In this document: positions 12,597-24,215 of the stretch, piece after piece | Layout: every line of letters begins with the position of its first letter | Numbering within the stretch: the first letter of the stretch is position 1 | Assembly (NCBI GenBank): GCA_000827265.1 | Contig: KN834770.1 | Location: 263,974-327,973, forward strand | Direction: 5' to 3' | Length of the DNA stretch: 64,000 bases | From: Collybiopsis luxurians FD-317 M1 | Taxonomy: Eukaryota > Basidiomycota > Agaricomycetes > Agaricales > Omphalotaceae | The notes under the pieces: model-generated | Seen by the model: the letters and a program-made list of their open reading frames with translations, nothing else | Databases searched by the model: none | What the model was told of the DNA's origin: nothing | Position numbers and translations under genes: made by a program

Positions 12597-13376
12597 TCAA
12601 GATTTGAAAGTCAACGAGACCGAATTGACGCAGTGTCGTTCATCAGCTAAACAGCGACAGAAGCTCAGTCTGGATTCAGCACCAAGAGCTGTATAAACGT
12701 ACTGGGAGTAGGGAATCCTTCGCCTTTAAATACATGCCCGAGATGTCCTCCACACGCAGCACAGGTAATCTCGATTCTGACCATACCCCAAGAACGATCT
12801 TCATGTCTGTTCACCGCTCCGGGTATGGCTAGTGATGATTTCATGAACTGAAGCTCACCGCCGAGGCTTGGATTGACTCACCATCGAAAAAGGCCGGCCA
12901 ACCACAACCGCTCTTTCCATATCATTAGATATCCTGTTACTGTAACAAGTAAGCTCGTCACCTTGAACTTTGTATCGCTCTTGTACAGCGGAGTTCCACA
13001 TCCAGCACATTCATAGACACCCTCCTCGTAAAAGGAGTCGTATTTGCCAGTTCCAGCGGGTTCGGTGCCTTTCTGACGCAAAATCTTGAACTGAAATACA
13101 CACAATGTTATCAGAGATTGATTCTAAAAGCCTCGAGGGAACACTGACCTGCTGAGGGGACAATACCGCTCTCCATTCATCTTCAGTCTTGTCCTTGGAT
13201 CCAGCTTCAGCCATGATAGTTCTAATCTGTGCAGTACAAGTTGGGAGAGTGGGAAATGCTGTCGCAAACTTTTTATACCGGAGTCCGGTACAAGTATGGC
13301 TAGTATTACAAGACGCAATGGTTGACAAAGCCGCACGGGCTGTGGGCACGAGACGGTTGGCAGCGCGATTCAACAT
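12597..13376 (-). CDS. Peptide-methionine (R)-S-oxide reductase (MsrB)
   Basis: Reduces methionine-R-sulfoxide in proteins with thioredoxin as donor. Both zinc CxxC pairs are present: [18 protein letters not shown] with SGCGWPAF, and [19 protein letters not shown]. The catalytic cysteine is in [13 protein letters not shown] near the C-terminus. The last intron (GTACGT...TTTAG) splits FPT|DERHCVN. The start ATG at 13376 yields a long Arg/Ala/Ser-rich leader ([20 protein letters not shown]), so a mitochondrial form is likely. A second in-frame ATG at 13215 ([14 protein letters not shown]) would give the cytosolic-length enzyme. An intron spanning the leader just before that ATG is possible, so dual targeting by alternative start or splicing is an inference. 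Confidence 0.88.
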
Positions 13377-13486
13377 GGAAGTAAATGGCAACACCGACGT
13401 ATGTACGGGTACAAATTAGATCACAGCACTACTCGTAATAGCTTGCTCAGACTTAAGAATAACGATAACCAGCCGTCAATCCTGCT

Positions 13487-14471
13487 CTAAGACAAAGGTG
13501 TGCGATCTATGGCTGAATTTCGAAAGCTCGATTTGTCCTGCATCGAGTCTGCCGGGAACAAGTCAGCAAAAGATACACGGGAAAGAGAAAATCTGACCAT
13601 TATTGGATTTGTATTCCATGATGGTCGAAGGAGGGAGATGGAGAACTTTGCGGATAGTATCTCTAAAACCATCATCAGGGTTGAGGACGCGTATGAATCC
13701 TAGGTACACAGACCTTATTCTCTCTCTAACCTTGACATCTGCTTCCAACCGATTCCACAAACTAATTATGTCCTCACTCTGCCGTACACTTATCGTGCAT
13801 CCACAAATTTCGGGAAACTCCGCGCCAGAGTCGCTACCGTCTTCCCAGTTGCCAACAACTTCTTCGGACGCGAGACGACATTCATCAAACTGATCCCCAA
13901 GAACAGCAAGAACAAGATCTTCCCAAATACGATCTGCGACACCCTTTTTCAAGCGAATGATCCATTTTCCACCAGAAATGTTGAGAGGATCCTCCCATAC
14001 TGGTCGGCGAATACCGTCATGGAATAAGAGGTAATCTGTGGTTGGCTGAAGGGCAGATGGGGGTGCGAGATGGGTCCATAGAGACCAGAAAGATTCAACC
14101 TTGGAAGAAGTAGTTTGAAAAGGTGTGAGTGAGTGAGTGTGAGATGAAATACTGACGGAAGCAAACGCAGAAATTTTCTTTATGCCTTCTTCGTAACTAG
14201 TGATTTTGTTTCCCGGAGTACGCTGCTGACGAAACCAGAATATCCAACTGAAGAAATTTGTCTAGTTTTGAGAGGAATATAAGCCACGAACATACGTGTT
14301 TCTGAGAGGATGAGGTTGAGAAGTAGGATCGTCAGAGCCAGAAGTAATGGAAGTTGAGAAATGCTTTGAAACTCTGGGTTTTTGAATAGATTGGGTGGAT
14401 TGCTGAGATTGCTGAGGGTGATTGGCAAGAAACCGGGATTGTGAGTAGTTGGAGAAGTAGCTGTTTGCCAT
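13487..14471 (-). CDS. eIF4E-family cap-binding protein, 4EHP-like
   Basis: Cap-binding translation factor closest to the eIF4E2/4EHP class. The N-terminus is Ser/Gln-rich (MANSYFSNYSQSRFL). The core reads WIFWFRQQRTPGNKITSYEE, FASVESFWSLWTHLAPPSAL, YLLFHDGIRRPVWEDP, GGKWIIRLKKG and WEDLVLAVLGDQF. Then, after splicing, come RERIRDTIRKVLHLPPSTIM and EYKSNND. The TPG after WFRQQR and the IRDTIRKVL-LPP-T-MEYK block are 4EHP hallmarks. The cap-stacking residue equivalent to Trp56 of eIF4E appears to be Tyr (TSYEEG), while the Trp43 equivalent is retained. About 25 extra residues (DECRLASEEVVGNWEDGSDS onward) sit before EICG. Stop codon at 13487-13489. Confidence 0.85.
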
Positions 14472-14496
14472 AAAGATGCGTTGGCTTTACGTAACC
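14472..14496. promoter_or_regulatory. 25-bp divergent start-codon spacer, 4EHP / KEI1
   Basis: The minus-strand 4EHP ATG ends at 14471 and the preferred KEI1 ATG is at 14497; an earlier in-frame plus-strand ATG at 14476 leaves only 4 bp. The 5' UTRs and core promoters must therefore overlap the opposite gene's coding sequence or first exon. Confidence 0.55.
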
Positions 14497-15561
14497 ATGA
14501 AGCTTACCCTCAAACCACAATGGCGTCTCTGGCCTTTAGCCTCATTTCTCGGCGTTCTTGACCTTAAAACTGGCGTAACAATTGCTTTGTTATTCGCAGT
14601 CAGTTCCTTATTCAATTTCTTCAATTTCGTTCCAACTTTTTCTCTAGGTTTTCAACAAAGTAGCTGGTGTATACGGTCTCATAGCCCTTGCTGTAGGCGC
14701 AGGCGGCTCCTTTTCCCAGTTCAGTCTCTATCTCTACTCCCTTATCGCTCTTTTTGCCTTGTTTTACGGTCTCAAAGCCGTCGGAGAGGTACTGCCTCAA
14801 CAATCGATCCTTTCCTGTCTAACTCTTCCTCAGGAAAACCCCAAGAATACCCTCTATTTCGCCCACTTTTTCTTTGCCGATCATATCTTTTCAACAGCTT
14901 GGACCGTCTTCTTCGCCGTGGTCTGGTGGTTTCAGACGCCCCACGACGGTCGTACAAACGCCAATTCGCCAGCTCAGCTACAAATCATCGCAGCGTCTCC
15001 TGATATTCATCATCTCACCGATGAAGAGCGCGCTGTAGCCGCAGGAAAGATATGGAATCATGAAAAAGGCACTGCACTTGCCGTCATCATCATTTCTTGG
15101 CTTGCAAAAGTACGCTTCATTTTTTTCCATTCCGGCGGTACGTACGGAATTGACGCTCTCGAATTGATCAGATATACCTCGCCATCCTTATATATTCATA
15201 CGCGACTCACCTTCGAAAAGGCTCTTACAGGTCTCTTTTGCGACCGCGAGTACCTGTCAATGTCAACGATCCTGCTTCAGGGTACCCAGAAGATGAAGAA
15301 GACGAAGCTGAAGACTTTTATCGTCTCCCCCTTCGAACGCCAAACACCGCCAACTCCATTTCTAGTTTTACAGAGTTTACTAACAACGGTTCTCGCCAGC
15401 AGAGTGGGAGCAAGCTCAACAAAAACCTGGACGAGGTGGACGAGGTTCTTTTTGACGAGGACGAGTTTTCTCATCGGTCCAGCTCCAGAGGCCATTCCAA
15501 AATGGGGACCGATGAGAGCAGCACGGATGACGAGCGTCAGACTTTGGGGCGTGTCAGATAG
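14497..15561 (+). CDS. KEI1: Inositol phosphorylceramide synthase regulatory subunit Kei1
   Basis: Golgi partner of Aur1 in inositol-phosphorylceramide synthesis. Spliced product: MKLTLKPQWRLWPLASFLGV, LDLKTGVTIALLFA, VFNKVAGVYGLIALAVGAGG, then SFSQFSLYLYSLIALFALFY. These are the conserved Kei1 helices. A third segment is ENPKNTLYFAHFFFADHIFS with TAWTVFFAVVWW. A fourth hydrophobic segment (KGTALAVIIISWLAKIYLAI) precedes a cytoplasmic tail rich in Glu/Asp/Ser (DEEDEAEDFYRLPLRTPN). Introns interrupt after LLFA, after KAVGE and after SWLAK. The C-terminal tail of about 100 residues is disordered and Ser-rich. The in-frame ATG at 14476 would add MRWLYVT; I prefer 14497 because the hydrophilic KLTLKP start fits the family. 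Confidence 0.85.
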
Positions 15562-15837
15562 CCACATGTATATAATTCATTGTAGTTTATAGCACCTTAA
15601 TATCCCTGACCACTCTTTCACGGATGATGCTAGTGAATTAATATCCATTGTAATTGATACAAAGCAAGTGGTATAGACATGGAAATAGAAGAGTGTGGAT
15701 CCCAAAGACACAGGTATACTAGGCAGCAGAACATATTGTACAAAAAAAACAAACAAACAAAAACTCCACGAACTGTTTGAATAAACGAATGGATGGATAA
15801 TCAAAAAGATCAATGCTGGTAGATATGTCGAAAGGTA

Positions 15838-18800
15838 TCAAAACTTGGGTCCAACGACCGGCCTTCTCTCCGCAGGCGCCTTCATCCTGGAATTACTCGA
15901 CGGAGAGTTGCGATACACCATACCGGTCCCAACGCGAGATTTCGGTTTCGCAGGATCACTTGCACCAAATCCAGGCGTTGTCGGTGTTGGAGGGGAGCTG
16001 GGAGCAGAAAGAGAAGGAGAAGACGGCGAACGCGATGCCACACCCGGGACAGGGACAGGCAATTGTCCATTGATATTCGTAGTCAAATGTTGACGGGGAA
16101 GCTGTAGTTGCTTCAAAGACCGAGTTGAAGCCGCATGCAATGAAGATGATGATAGCGTAGAAGGAATGTGCGTTTCAGAGACCATCGTAGGGAACGGATG
16201 ACTAGTAGAAGAGGATTCTGAAGGTTTTTTCAAGCTTGTTTTTCTAAGCGAACCCGGAGCAGCAGGTCTGCGAATACTTCCAGTCTTGGGATTCGGCAAG
16301 GATGGTAATCCCTTGTCAAAATTGAGACGAGAGAGGTTGAGATTGGACCGCGATGGGGTGGGTGTGTCCACAGTATCACCGTCTCTGGGTGTGGTAGGAA
16401 GGGGAATGGAAAGAGAGGATGAAGTCGAAGAAGGGGTTAGAGCAGTAAACTCTGCATTTCCTACAGCGTCTGAAGCAGAAGAGCGCATTGACGTCTCGGA
16501 ACCGGAACGGGCAATTCTAGTTGGGGTCTTGTCACCGAGTGGGAAATTAGACCTGGACGTCTTCACGCTCAAAGTTGAGGAACTACTTTTGAGACTACCG
16601 GAGCTCTTCCCTGCCCAGGTAGAGGGAGGGGCACTCCTGCCCTTACTCTTAGTCGTATTTGTATTCCCAAGCTCCCCAAACTCATCGACTTCCTCCAAAT
16701 CGGTATCGAGTGTTCGACTGGAGTAACTGCGGAACAGTGGGCCAGAGTCGTACGAGAACGTCGAAGATCTTGTGGTTGAAGCCATGGTAGATGGTCGAGA
16801 GACGGACGACATGGATGCTGTGGCGCGAAGATTTCCGTATGATTTTGAACGCGTCCTTCCACCAGTAAGTGAAACCGATGATGTTTGACGTGATAAATTA
16901 AGGGAGGAAATTCGACGGGTCAGTGCTGAAGGGGCACCCTCGTCTTCACTATGAACATAATCAGCAAAGTTACGACAATGACGGAAAGAAGAAAACTGGT
17001 TGCATAAGGAATCCAGTGATATGTGACGCCACAACAAGTGAAAAGACCCAACTCACCTGTCACTCCACCCCAACCCAGTTGTTAAACCAATACCGCCTCT
17101 CAAAAGGCGTCCATCTTTATGTCGCCGCCTACGGGACGTGGTATCCCTTGCATCTTTGAGGAGTCCAGACTTGGTTTGGTTTGAGGCTGTTGAGGGAAGT
17201 ACTGGTCAATGCGATGAATAGCACGTAGGATGACACAGATGAAAGCACGATATATATATATAGCCGATGATGGGTTGTGAAATGATCTTTGATCATTCGA
17301 TACATAGAACGATAAAAGCGGCAAGAGGATGCTCGAAGTTTTAATGATAACAGGCACGAGGAGGGGTACAAGGTCTAGACCTGAGAGCATACGAAGGACA
17401 CTAATGAAGTACCCAGGTTTCATATGCTCTCGAAAGGGATGGTGACATCCAAGTCATTCGACAGCGTGTCCAAGAAAAATCGAATGATAGAAAAAGCAAC
17501 TCACTGTTCGAGATCATGCTCATCTTACTTCCGGGTCTTGACTCTCCACCCACCGTATGCCCATCCATCGCAAAGGACGCAAGAGAATCAATGGATGAAG
17601 ACAAAAGCTTCGAATTAGGCGATAGTAAACCATGGCGGAGCATCAAGTTTCTATACGAGCAAAGGCACTGTCAGTAAACAGCCGAACTTGGATCAATTAT
17701 AACTGAATGGGTCATAGCAAGAATAGAAGGAATTGAACTACTGCTCAACTAAGGGGTCAACTTGGTTGTGAATAAAGCATAGGCAATGTGGCGATCACAG
17801 TGGCGGTTGCCCCGAGATGTCCATTAACATCACTGAGACTCGATTGGGATATATAAGGGAGCCGAGCGGAATCTGCCAGGCATTGCAAATATGACCAACT
17901 CTGCCCAACTTTTCAACTTTCCTGATGCGCAGGCAAGAAACTTCCCCCACGCGGCTAAGACAACCGCGAGGACAATAACGTGGTGCATTCTATTCCAGTG
18001 GATTACCACCATCTCGCACCCAGCCATGCACGAAAAAAGGAGTGCAAAGAGACAGAGAGACGAACAGAGAGAGCGAGAGGAAGAGGACTCACGGTAAAGG
18101 GGTATGTAAATCTAAGCTCGAATCACTTGCCTCACTGTCGCTTTCCCCGTCCCTGCCGAACCCGAACCCTTCACCATAAGAGTGTCCCTGTTTACCTTCG
18201 CCTTCGGATTCAGACCCAATGCCATCTGGCTCGCGTTCCAACTTTCGGAGACTGGCTTCCTTCTCCTCGTTATGCGCTAGCTGTCTTTGCGAGCTTGTAC
18301 GGCCTCTGTTAGCACTAACTAATTCGTCCCATCCATCTTCCAGGCTGACATGATCACTCTTTCTTCTACGAACACTTCCTTTAGCACTACTTCGCCGGCC
18401 AGTCCCAGTAGAACTCCGTCTCCGACTCCTAACGCTGCTCAAGCTACGCCTCGGTCGAGGTGTCTTTTCCAACAAGTTTTGAATGTCCGGAGAAGCTCTG
18501 CCATTATCAGCCGTACTTTCATTAGCCGGGACAGACATCGTAGACGCTTCGGAGGCTTTCCTTCGCGGTAAAGTCTGGCTAATGACAGGTGACGACATGA
18601 TAGGAATAGGTGGCGTCGGAGGACAATCAACTTCGGTGAGTTGAGGAGACGCCACCGCTTGAGACGTAGGACCCGAGTTGAGCCGTTCGCGGTGGCTTCG
18701 GCTCCTACTTCGAGCGGATCGGAGTTCACGGTGGAGGGATTTGTGAAGATCAGTATCGGCATCGTCAGTATCCAATGACGATAACGCGGAAGACAGTGGC

Positions 18801-19954
18801 GGCATGGGGAACTGTGGCGATGTGTTAGATGATGTAGACGGAGTAGAAGGAGGCGGAGGCGAGCCGGGTGATTTGGAAGAATCGGAAGGGGGTGGGGGAG
18901 AGACCAAGGAAGCTCGCAAGCTTACGCTATCGATATTGTCTACCGATATTCTCGCCATTCTTCTCAAGCCAGTGCGTGACTCGGACCGCGGAGGAGCACC
19001 GGTAAATGAAGATGGAGGGTGACCAGACACTCGGCGCGACTTGGAGCCTTGAATCACCGTGGGTCTCGTCGTAGGAACATCCCACTCGCTTTCTGCACCG
19101 TCATCCGCGGAGGGAAGATCGTGCATCGAAATCTCGGCAAGAGATTCATTTGGACTGGGTGATCTAGCTGGCGAGTGGGCAAGGGTAAGCGGAGAAGGAG
19201 GCGCTGACCATTTCATTGGCGAGGATGCCCCTGACGAAGCTTTCCACATAGCACTTGCCTGTTGAAGAGCAAAAGGTGACAAAGGGGGAGGCGTAGGAAA
19301 CTGGGTGGACAATGAAGATGGAATTTCCATATCATTTTCGGAGCCGGTTGGGGAGGGAGGCATGGGAGAAATGGAGAGGCGTAAAGAAGTAAGCTGGACT
19401 TCCTGATGATCTTCCTCGTCTATGCGCAAGCCGCCATAGGCTTGACTTGTGTCCTCTATATCTTCTGCAGTGACTTGAACGACTGGTGCTGCCCTGACTG
19501 AAGCAGAGCTTCTAGATGTCCGCCTAATTCCTCTATTTTCCGAATCCTTATGTTCTCTATGTCCGTGATTGGAGACAGCATAGCTTGCGGCATTACTTTT
19601 CGCACTGGCAAAACTCGCCACAGAGTCTGGTCTATCTAAACCTCCATGACCCGAGTTTGATGAGTGTGTAGAGTACCTGGAATTTCGGCTAGACTGCAAG
19701 ATAAGAGCAGCTTCATGCTCTGATATTCTTGAGCGTCCTGGTACCGGAGGCAGGGGGCCTGTGGGGGGCAAGGATGGTGGGGGATTGCTGGGGGGAAAAA
19801 TTGGGGATGATGCATTAGAAGTTGGGCTAGAAGCCTCCGACAAATGCCCGCTATTGCTAGACTGGTGGAAGGAAAGGCTACTTGAGGATCTGGGTGGAAG
19901 AAATGAAGGTGGAGGGGGAAAAGATTCGATTAAGAGAGGAACATTAGGGCCCAT
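15838..19954 (-). CDS. Large Ser/Pro-rich disordered protein, unknown function (four exons)
   Basis: I read this as one gene of four exons: 19954-18093, 17650-17505, 17186-17057 and 16948-15838. Together they give 1083 codons including the stop, and all three junctions keep frame (CC|A, A|CC, AG|T). Spliced joins read SLDLHTPLP|NLMLRHGLLSPN, MSMISN|TSNQTKSGLLKDA, and GLGWSDS|EDEGAPSALTRR. Exon 1 encodes about 620 residues rich in Ser/Pro (FPPPPSFLPPRSSSSLSF) with basic Arg/Ser patches. The middle contains the ordered-looking RRRRHKDGRLLRGGIGLTTG. The C-terminal third is again Ser/Thr-rich and ends RRPVVGPKF. No enzyme domain or membrane segment is seen. The introns (442, 318 and 108 nt) are far longer than elsewhere. 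Two separate genes split at 17.6-18.1 kb is the alternative. Confidence 0.7.
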
Positions 19955-22731
19955 TGCGAACTGCCTGTCTACAGGTCGGAATAAGATGAGCTGTTAGAGG
20001 TAACACTGAACAGGAAAAGGACCAGTAAATGAGTTAAAGCATGGCTTCGAAAATGAGATAAAGGGTAAAAACAAAGTCTACCTGTAATTTTCTTTCCCAC
20101 ACTATTGTTATCCTGCGTCCGGCACGGAGCGGCAAACGTGTTTCACCAAGTTGGACTCGACGACTGGACTCGACGACTGGAAATCGAAACCTTCAGCAGA
20201 AAGTGCTGTCGTGGCTTCAGAAGAGTCTGTGTGGTCAACCAGTCTTCAGGGCCCGGTCTCCGAATTGGTAACCATCCAATTTAGGACTGCTCCCAAATCA
20301 AGTACCGTGAATACATATCAGACAGGTGCATATGTCACCAAACTATATGCTTATTACAATATTGCATTAAATGAATTTCATTCATTGAAGCTCCATGATC
20401 CCACCACGGCGCCATCGTCTCATCCGAGGCAAGAACATCAACACCGTATCTCCGAATAAGTATCATATGTATGTTGGCCATTTTGCAGGTCCTACAAATG
20501 ACCCTTAAAACAGGTGTTTTATCCTAAGCGAATGTCACCACTGGATTTTCCTTTGCCCGCATTTTTTTTAAAACTTTCTGTTGGCCATCACCACCGTCCC
20601 CGCGAGATCCCCGAAAAGTACATCTACCTCCGTCCGGACAAACGGCATTGAGGGTGCGGCTCAAATTCACCGCTACTTTTCTAGAGCTCAACGAACTCAT
20701 TGCCTGCCCACTGATAACGAGGTACGTATTCATTCCACTCTTAGAACCGTCCTGACTCCGCTATCTTTCGTTAATCTCTTATTCATCTGCCCTAGGCACA
20801 GTCTTCCTTTATGTATTCTTCAAGCTTTCAAACATACTCTCAGCTCGTCAATCTCGCTTTCTGCGCTTTCTTCGCTTGCCCTTCCTCGGCTCAGCTTCGT
20901 CGCAAGGTGGGGCGAATTTCGAAGCGGCTATCTTCGATACACATGCGGCAGCCTTTTTTGTTTTCCTATTACTGGTTTCAAATGGCATTATTCGTTTCCG
21001 GCACTGGTGCATCCAAAGAATTTTCATTCCGGTCCTGAGCTTGAGAATGCTTCCACTGCCGAGAAAAGACGCATACATCCAAGTGTCATTACCCTCACGC
21101 TCGCTATGGAACACTAAGGGGACACGAGATCCAAAAGACGCGTTTGTATGTATACGTGTCAGGAGTGGTTCATCGATTATTAACGGAGCATCCTTTTTCG
21201 ACCCTGTTGCGCCATGACGTGACGTCGGGCGTACATTAGGGCATATCAAGACCCCTGACAATGGGACACCATGCTCGGTAGTGGCTTTCGGTTAAAAATG
21301 GGGCAGATTTCTTAGATAACCAAGACTCAAAATGCGCAGAACAGTCCAAAAAAACACTTGAAAAGAACAAGAGAAAATATTCGGTCAGAAATAACCACTC
21401 TCGAATTTTCAGCATGCTCGCCCGTCATTAGCGTCCTGACATGCTCCGACGTACCACGGCGTACCACGCCTGCATTCGCGATTGAAATTGAAACACCATA
21501 CTGTATAGAGTAATGTGAATCTGATTCAATCTGATACTAGATTGTTGGTCATACTAAAACAAAGTAGTCATAGGGCCAGTATAGTACCCTATAGTACCTT
21601 GTCAACTTTGATTTAAACTTTGTGTGACGATCCTAACATTGCAGAAGCCTCCAAATCGAAAGTTTCCACGCCACCTCGGCATATTGACTTCGAAGTGTCA
21701 AAGCGAGATCTATGAACTCGCTCGTAAATCTGCATAATTGTATTGTGTTGCCCACGCTGGGGACGTATTAAGACAAAAACTATTCCTATCGACTATTGGC
21801 CAATCTAATAATCTGCCCACAAACCCCAAAATTTGCGATACTTACCTGTGTTGATACCGTAATCTATATCAGGTAAGATGAACATAGAAAATTCTAAGGA
21901 TTCTAGTAGAATAGGACATTTTAATCTCATGCATCTTCCCTAATGTGTTACTTGATCGTTGGCTCAAAAACAAATGGTTTTTGCATCACGGGGCAGGGTT
22001 TATTCAGAATGATAATCTTTTCTCGAAAGAGGATTAAAAAAACGAGTTACTGCAGTGCAAGTTTGATTAGAGTATATCTTGAACTTGCAAAGGGCTATTG
22101 GCCTGTCTCTTGCCATCAGCTTCTGATACTAAGCGGAGCATGATCGAGACATCGTGAATAACCTGGAGAGAAATATGCGTAAGCATCGAGGAAGGAATTT
22201 ATTACTTGCTTGTCCTACTTTTTGTTCCTCGTTGAGATAGACTTCGTGTATGCCATGTGTATACATACTTCTACATAAAGAATCCTATTTCTGTGATTCG
22301 AAAACTGTATGCGTGATGTGAATACCCGGTGGCGAATGAGCGTGATATGAGTGTACTGAGTTCGTGAGGCATTTCCTCGCGCGATGCCGCTCGCTCTGTG
22401 CACTGTAGCTGATCCCTAAAGATGCCTACATACGCACTGGGTTAGGCAGATCTGTCATTGCTTTCCGCTCCGAGAATCCAGGGAGCTCGAAATTAATATT
22501 CAAATGGCGACTCGAACATATGTCACACAGCTCTCACTCGATTTTGATACATTGTGTCTTGTAGCCGTTATTGCTGCGCATATAAGTTTGGAGGGCAAGC
22601 CCACCGTATCACAATATCTACTACTTAGCCTATTTACAAAGACCTTCGTAAGGTAGATGATTATCCCAGCGCTTAAAGTGGGCTGGCGGCAATTTTTTCG
22701 TGAGCGCTTACTGTCCCCCAAAGCAACCAAC
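19955..22731. other. Gene-poor stretch, no supported gene
   Basis: About 2.8 kb between the large Ser/Pro protein and RPF1. A short direct repeat, GGACTCGACGACT, occurs twice around 20154-20180. The 20.6-21.2 kb part has several modest open frames on both strands and a GTACGT...CCTAG splice-like pair (about 20722-20796), but nothing with a recognisable domain or a convincing start. From 21.3 to 22.6 kb the sequence is AT-richer and full of stops in all frames. It may hold a non-coding transcript, a degenerated gene or regulatory DNA. I see no terminal repeats that would identify a transposon. Confidence 0.5.
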
Positions 22732-24087
22732 ATGTCCACCTCACGATTCGAGCCCTCTGCGATTAAAAACAAGCTTAAACGTGAGGAAATTGCCAAAAAG
22801 AACAAAAAGGCAAAGAATCAGGAAAAACTTCAGCGACGGCTTGCCCGAGCCAAGCTGGAAGCTAACGATCCAACTGCAAAGAAAGTGCGTAAGGAGGGAG
22901 TCGACCTCAGAATTGTGCTGACCTCGTTCATGCAGAAACGTCTTTCTGAAAATGTTCCGAAAACACTGGATAATATGCGGGAATTCGACCCGTCCTTCTT
23001 AACCGCCGATCCTTCTTCCTCAGCGTCCGGTACTGGAGACTCAGAAGATCCAGCTTACGATGAAACTGCAGAAGACATTGCCTCTGATCCTTTTGCATCG
23101 TATTTCAACTCCGAAGAAGACCCTATGGTCCCCCCAAAAGTTCTAATCACTACGTCGCCTAAAGCATCGAAACCTACCTATGAATTTTGCGATGAATTAG
23201 TTGGGGTTTTTCCTGGTGCAGAATTTATTAGACGGAAGAAGGGAAAAGGCTTTGAGATTGGAAGAATTGCAGGGTGGGCTGCCGGGAGAGGGTATAAGCA
23301 TATGATTGTCGTGAATGAAGATACGAAAAAACCCAGTGAGTTTCTTCGTACAATTCAATTGTAAATCTTCCTAAGCTCGTTACGCAGATGCTATTACACT
23401 CATACATCTTCCAAACGGTCCAACTGCTTACTTCAAATTAACATCGATAGAGTTAACAAAACAAATTTATGTGAGTTTCTCTAAACATTCGCCGCGTTTT
23501 CGTTATAACAAGAGTCTGCTAGGGCCATGCACGAGCGACACCACATAATCCTGAACTAGTTCTTAACAATTTTGTCACTAGACTGGGACATAACGTCGGG
23601 CGTATGTTCCAAACGCTCTTTCCTCCATTGCCGGAATTTCAAGGTCGACAAGTCGTGACCCTGCATAATCAAAGGGATTTTCTATTTTTCCGCAGACATA
23701 GGTGTGTACTAGCTACTCTATACCTAAATACCAAGCTGAAAGAAACCTCTAGATACGCTTTCAGATCACCAGAGAAAGTTGCGCTTCAAGAAATCGGACC
23801 GCGTTTTACATTGAAGCTACGTTCTCTAAGGAAAGGAATACCTGCTGTTTTCAACTTGGCAGAAGACGCGAAAGGACTGGAGTTTGATGTAGAGCCTGAG
23901 GATGTGGGGAATGCGAATGTCGAGCAAGATTCCTCGGAGACCCCAGCAACTAAAGTTGTACCACCGAAACAAGACGAGTATCTGTGGAAATGGAAGGTAC
24001 GTAAGCTTGAACTTGCTATAGAACTGTTTGCTGAATTCGATTGTTCAGCCGGAGTTGGAGACAACCAGACGTACATTCTTCTTGTGA
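22732..24087 (+). CDS. RPF1: Ribosome production factor 1 (Brix domain)
   Basis: Nucleolar 60S assembly factor needed for ITS2 processing. The N-terminal basic region ([20 protein letters not shown]) is followed by an acidic Ser/Asp stretch and the Brix domain. The domain starts at [20 protein letters not shown] and [20 protein letters not shown]. The characteristic block is [20 protein letters not shown], then [20 protein letters not shown] and [20 protein letters not shown]. The end is [18 protein letters not shown], which matches the conserved C-terminal ELE-RR-FFL motif. Introns interrupt after KKP, after KQIY, at HRY and after KWK. ATG 22732 follows CCAAC and is the only start giving the usual N-terminal length. 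Confidence 0.93.
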
Positions 24088-24215
24088 CAATGCATTTGGT
24101 TAGCAGCACGTATGTACATTCTCGTACTCCAGCTCCTGTTTGTCTACCCCTGTTTGAACACTTTGACAATTGATGGGTGCTGACGGAAAGTATATTATAC
24201 ACTTGGTAATAGGAA

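Noticed and set aside
17830..18097. Small frames between the two halves of the Ser/Pro gene
   Set aside because: They lie in what is better explained as a 442-nt intron, since flanking exons join in frame at GTGAGT...TATAG.
20848..21261. 137-residue minus-strand frame with a basic end
   Set aside because: No recognisable motif, no supporting splice pattern and it overlaps other equally weak plus-strand frames.
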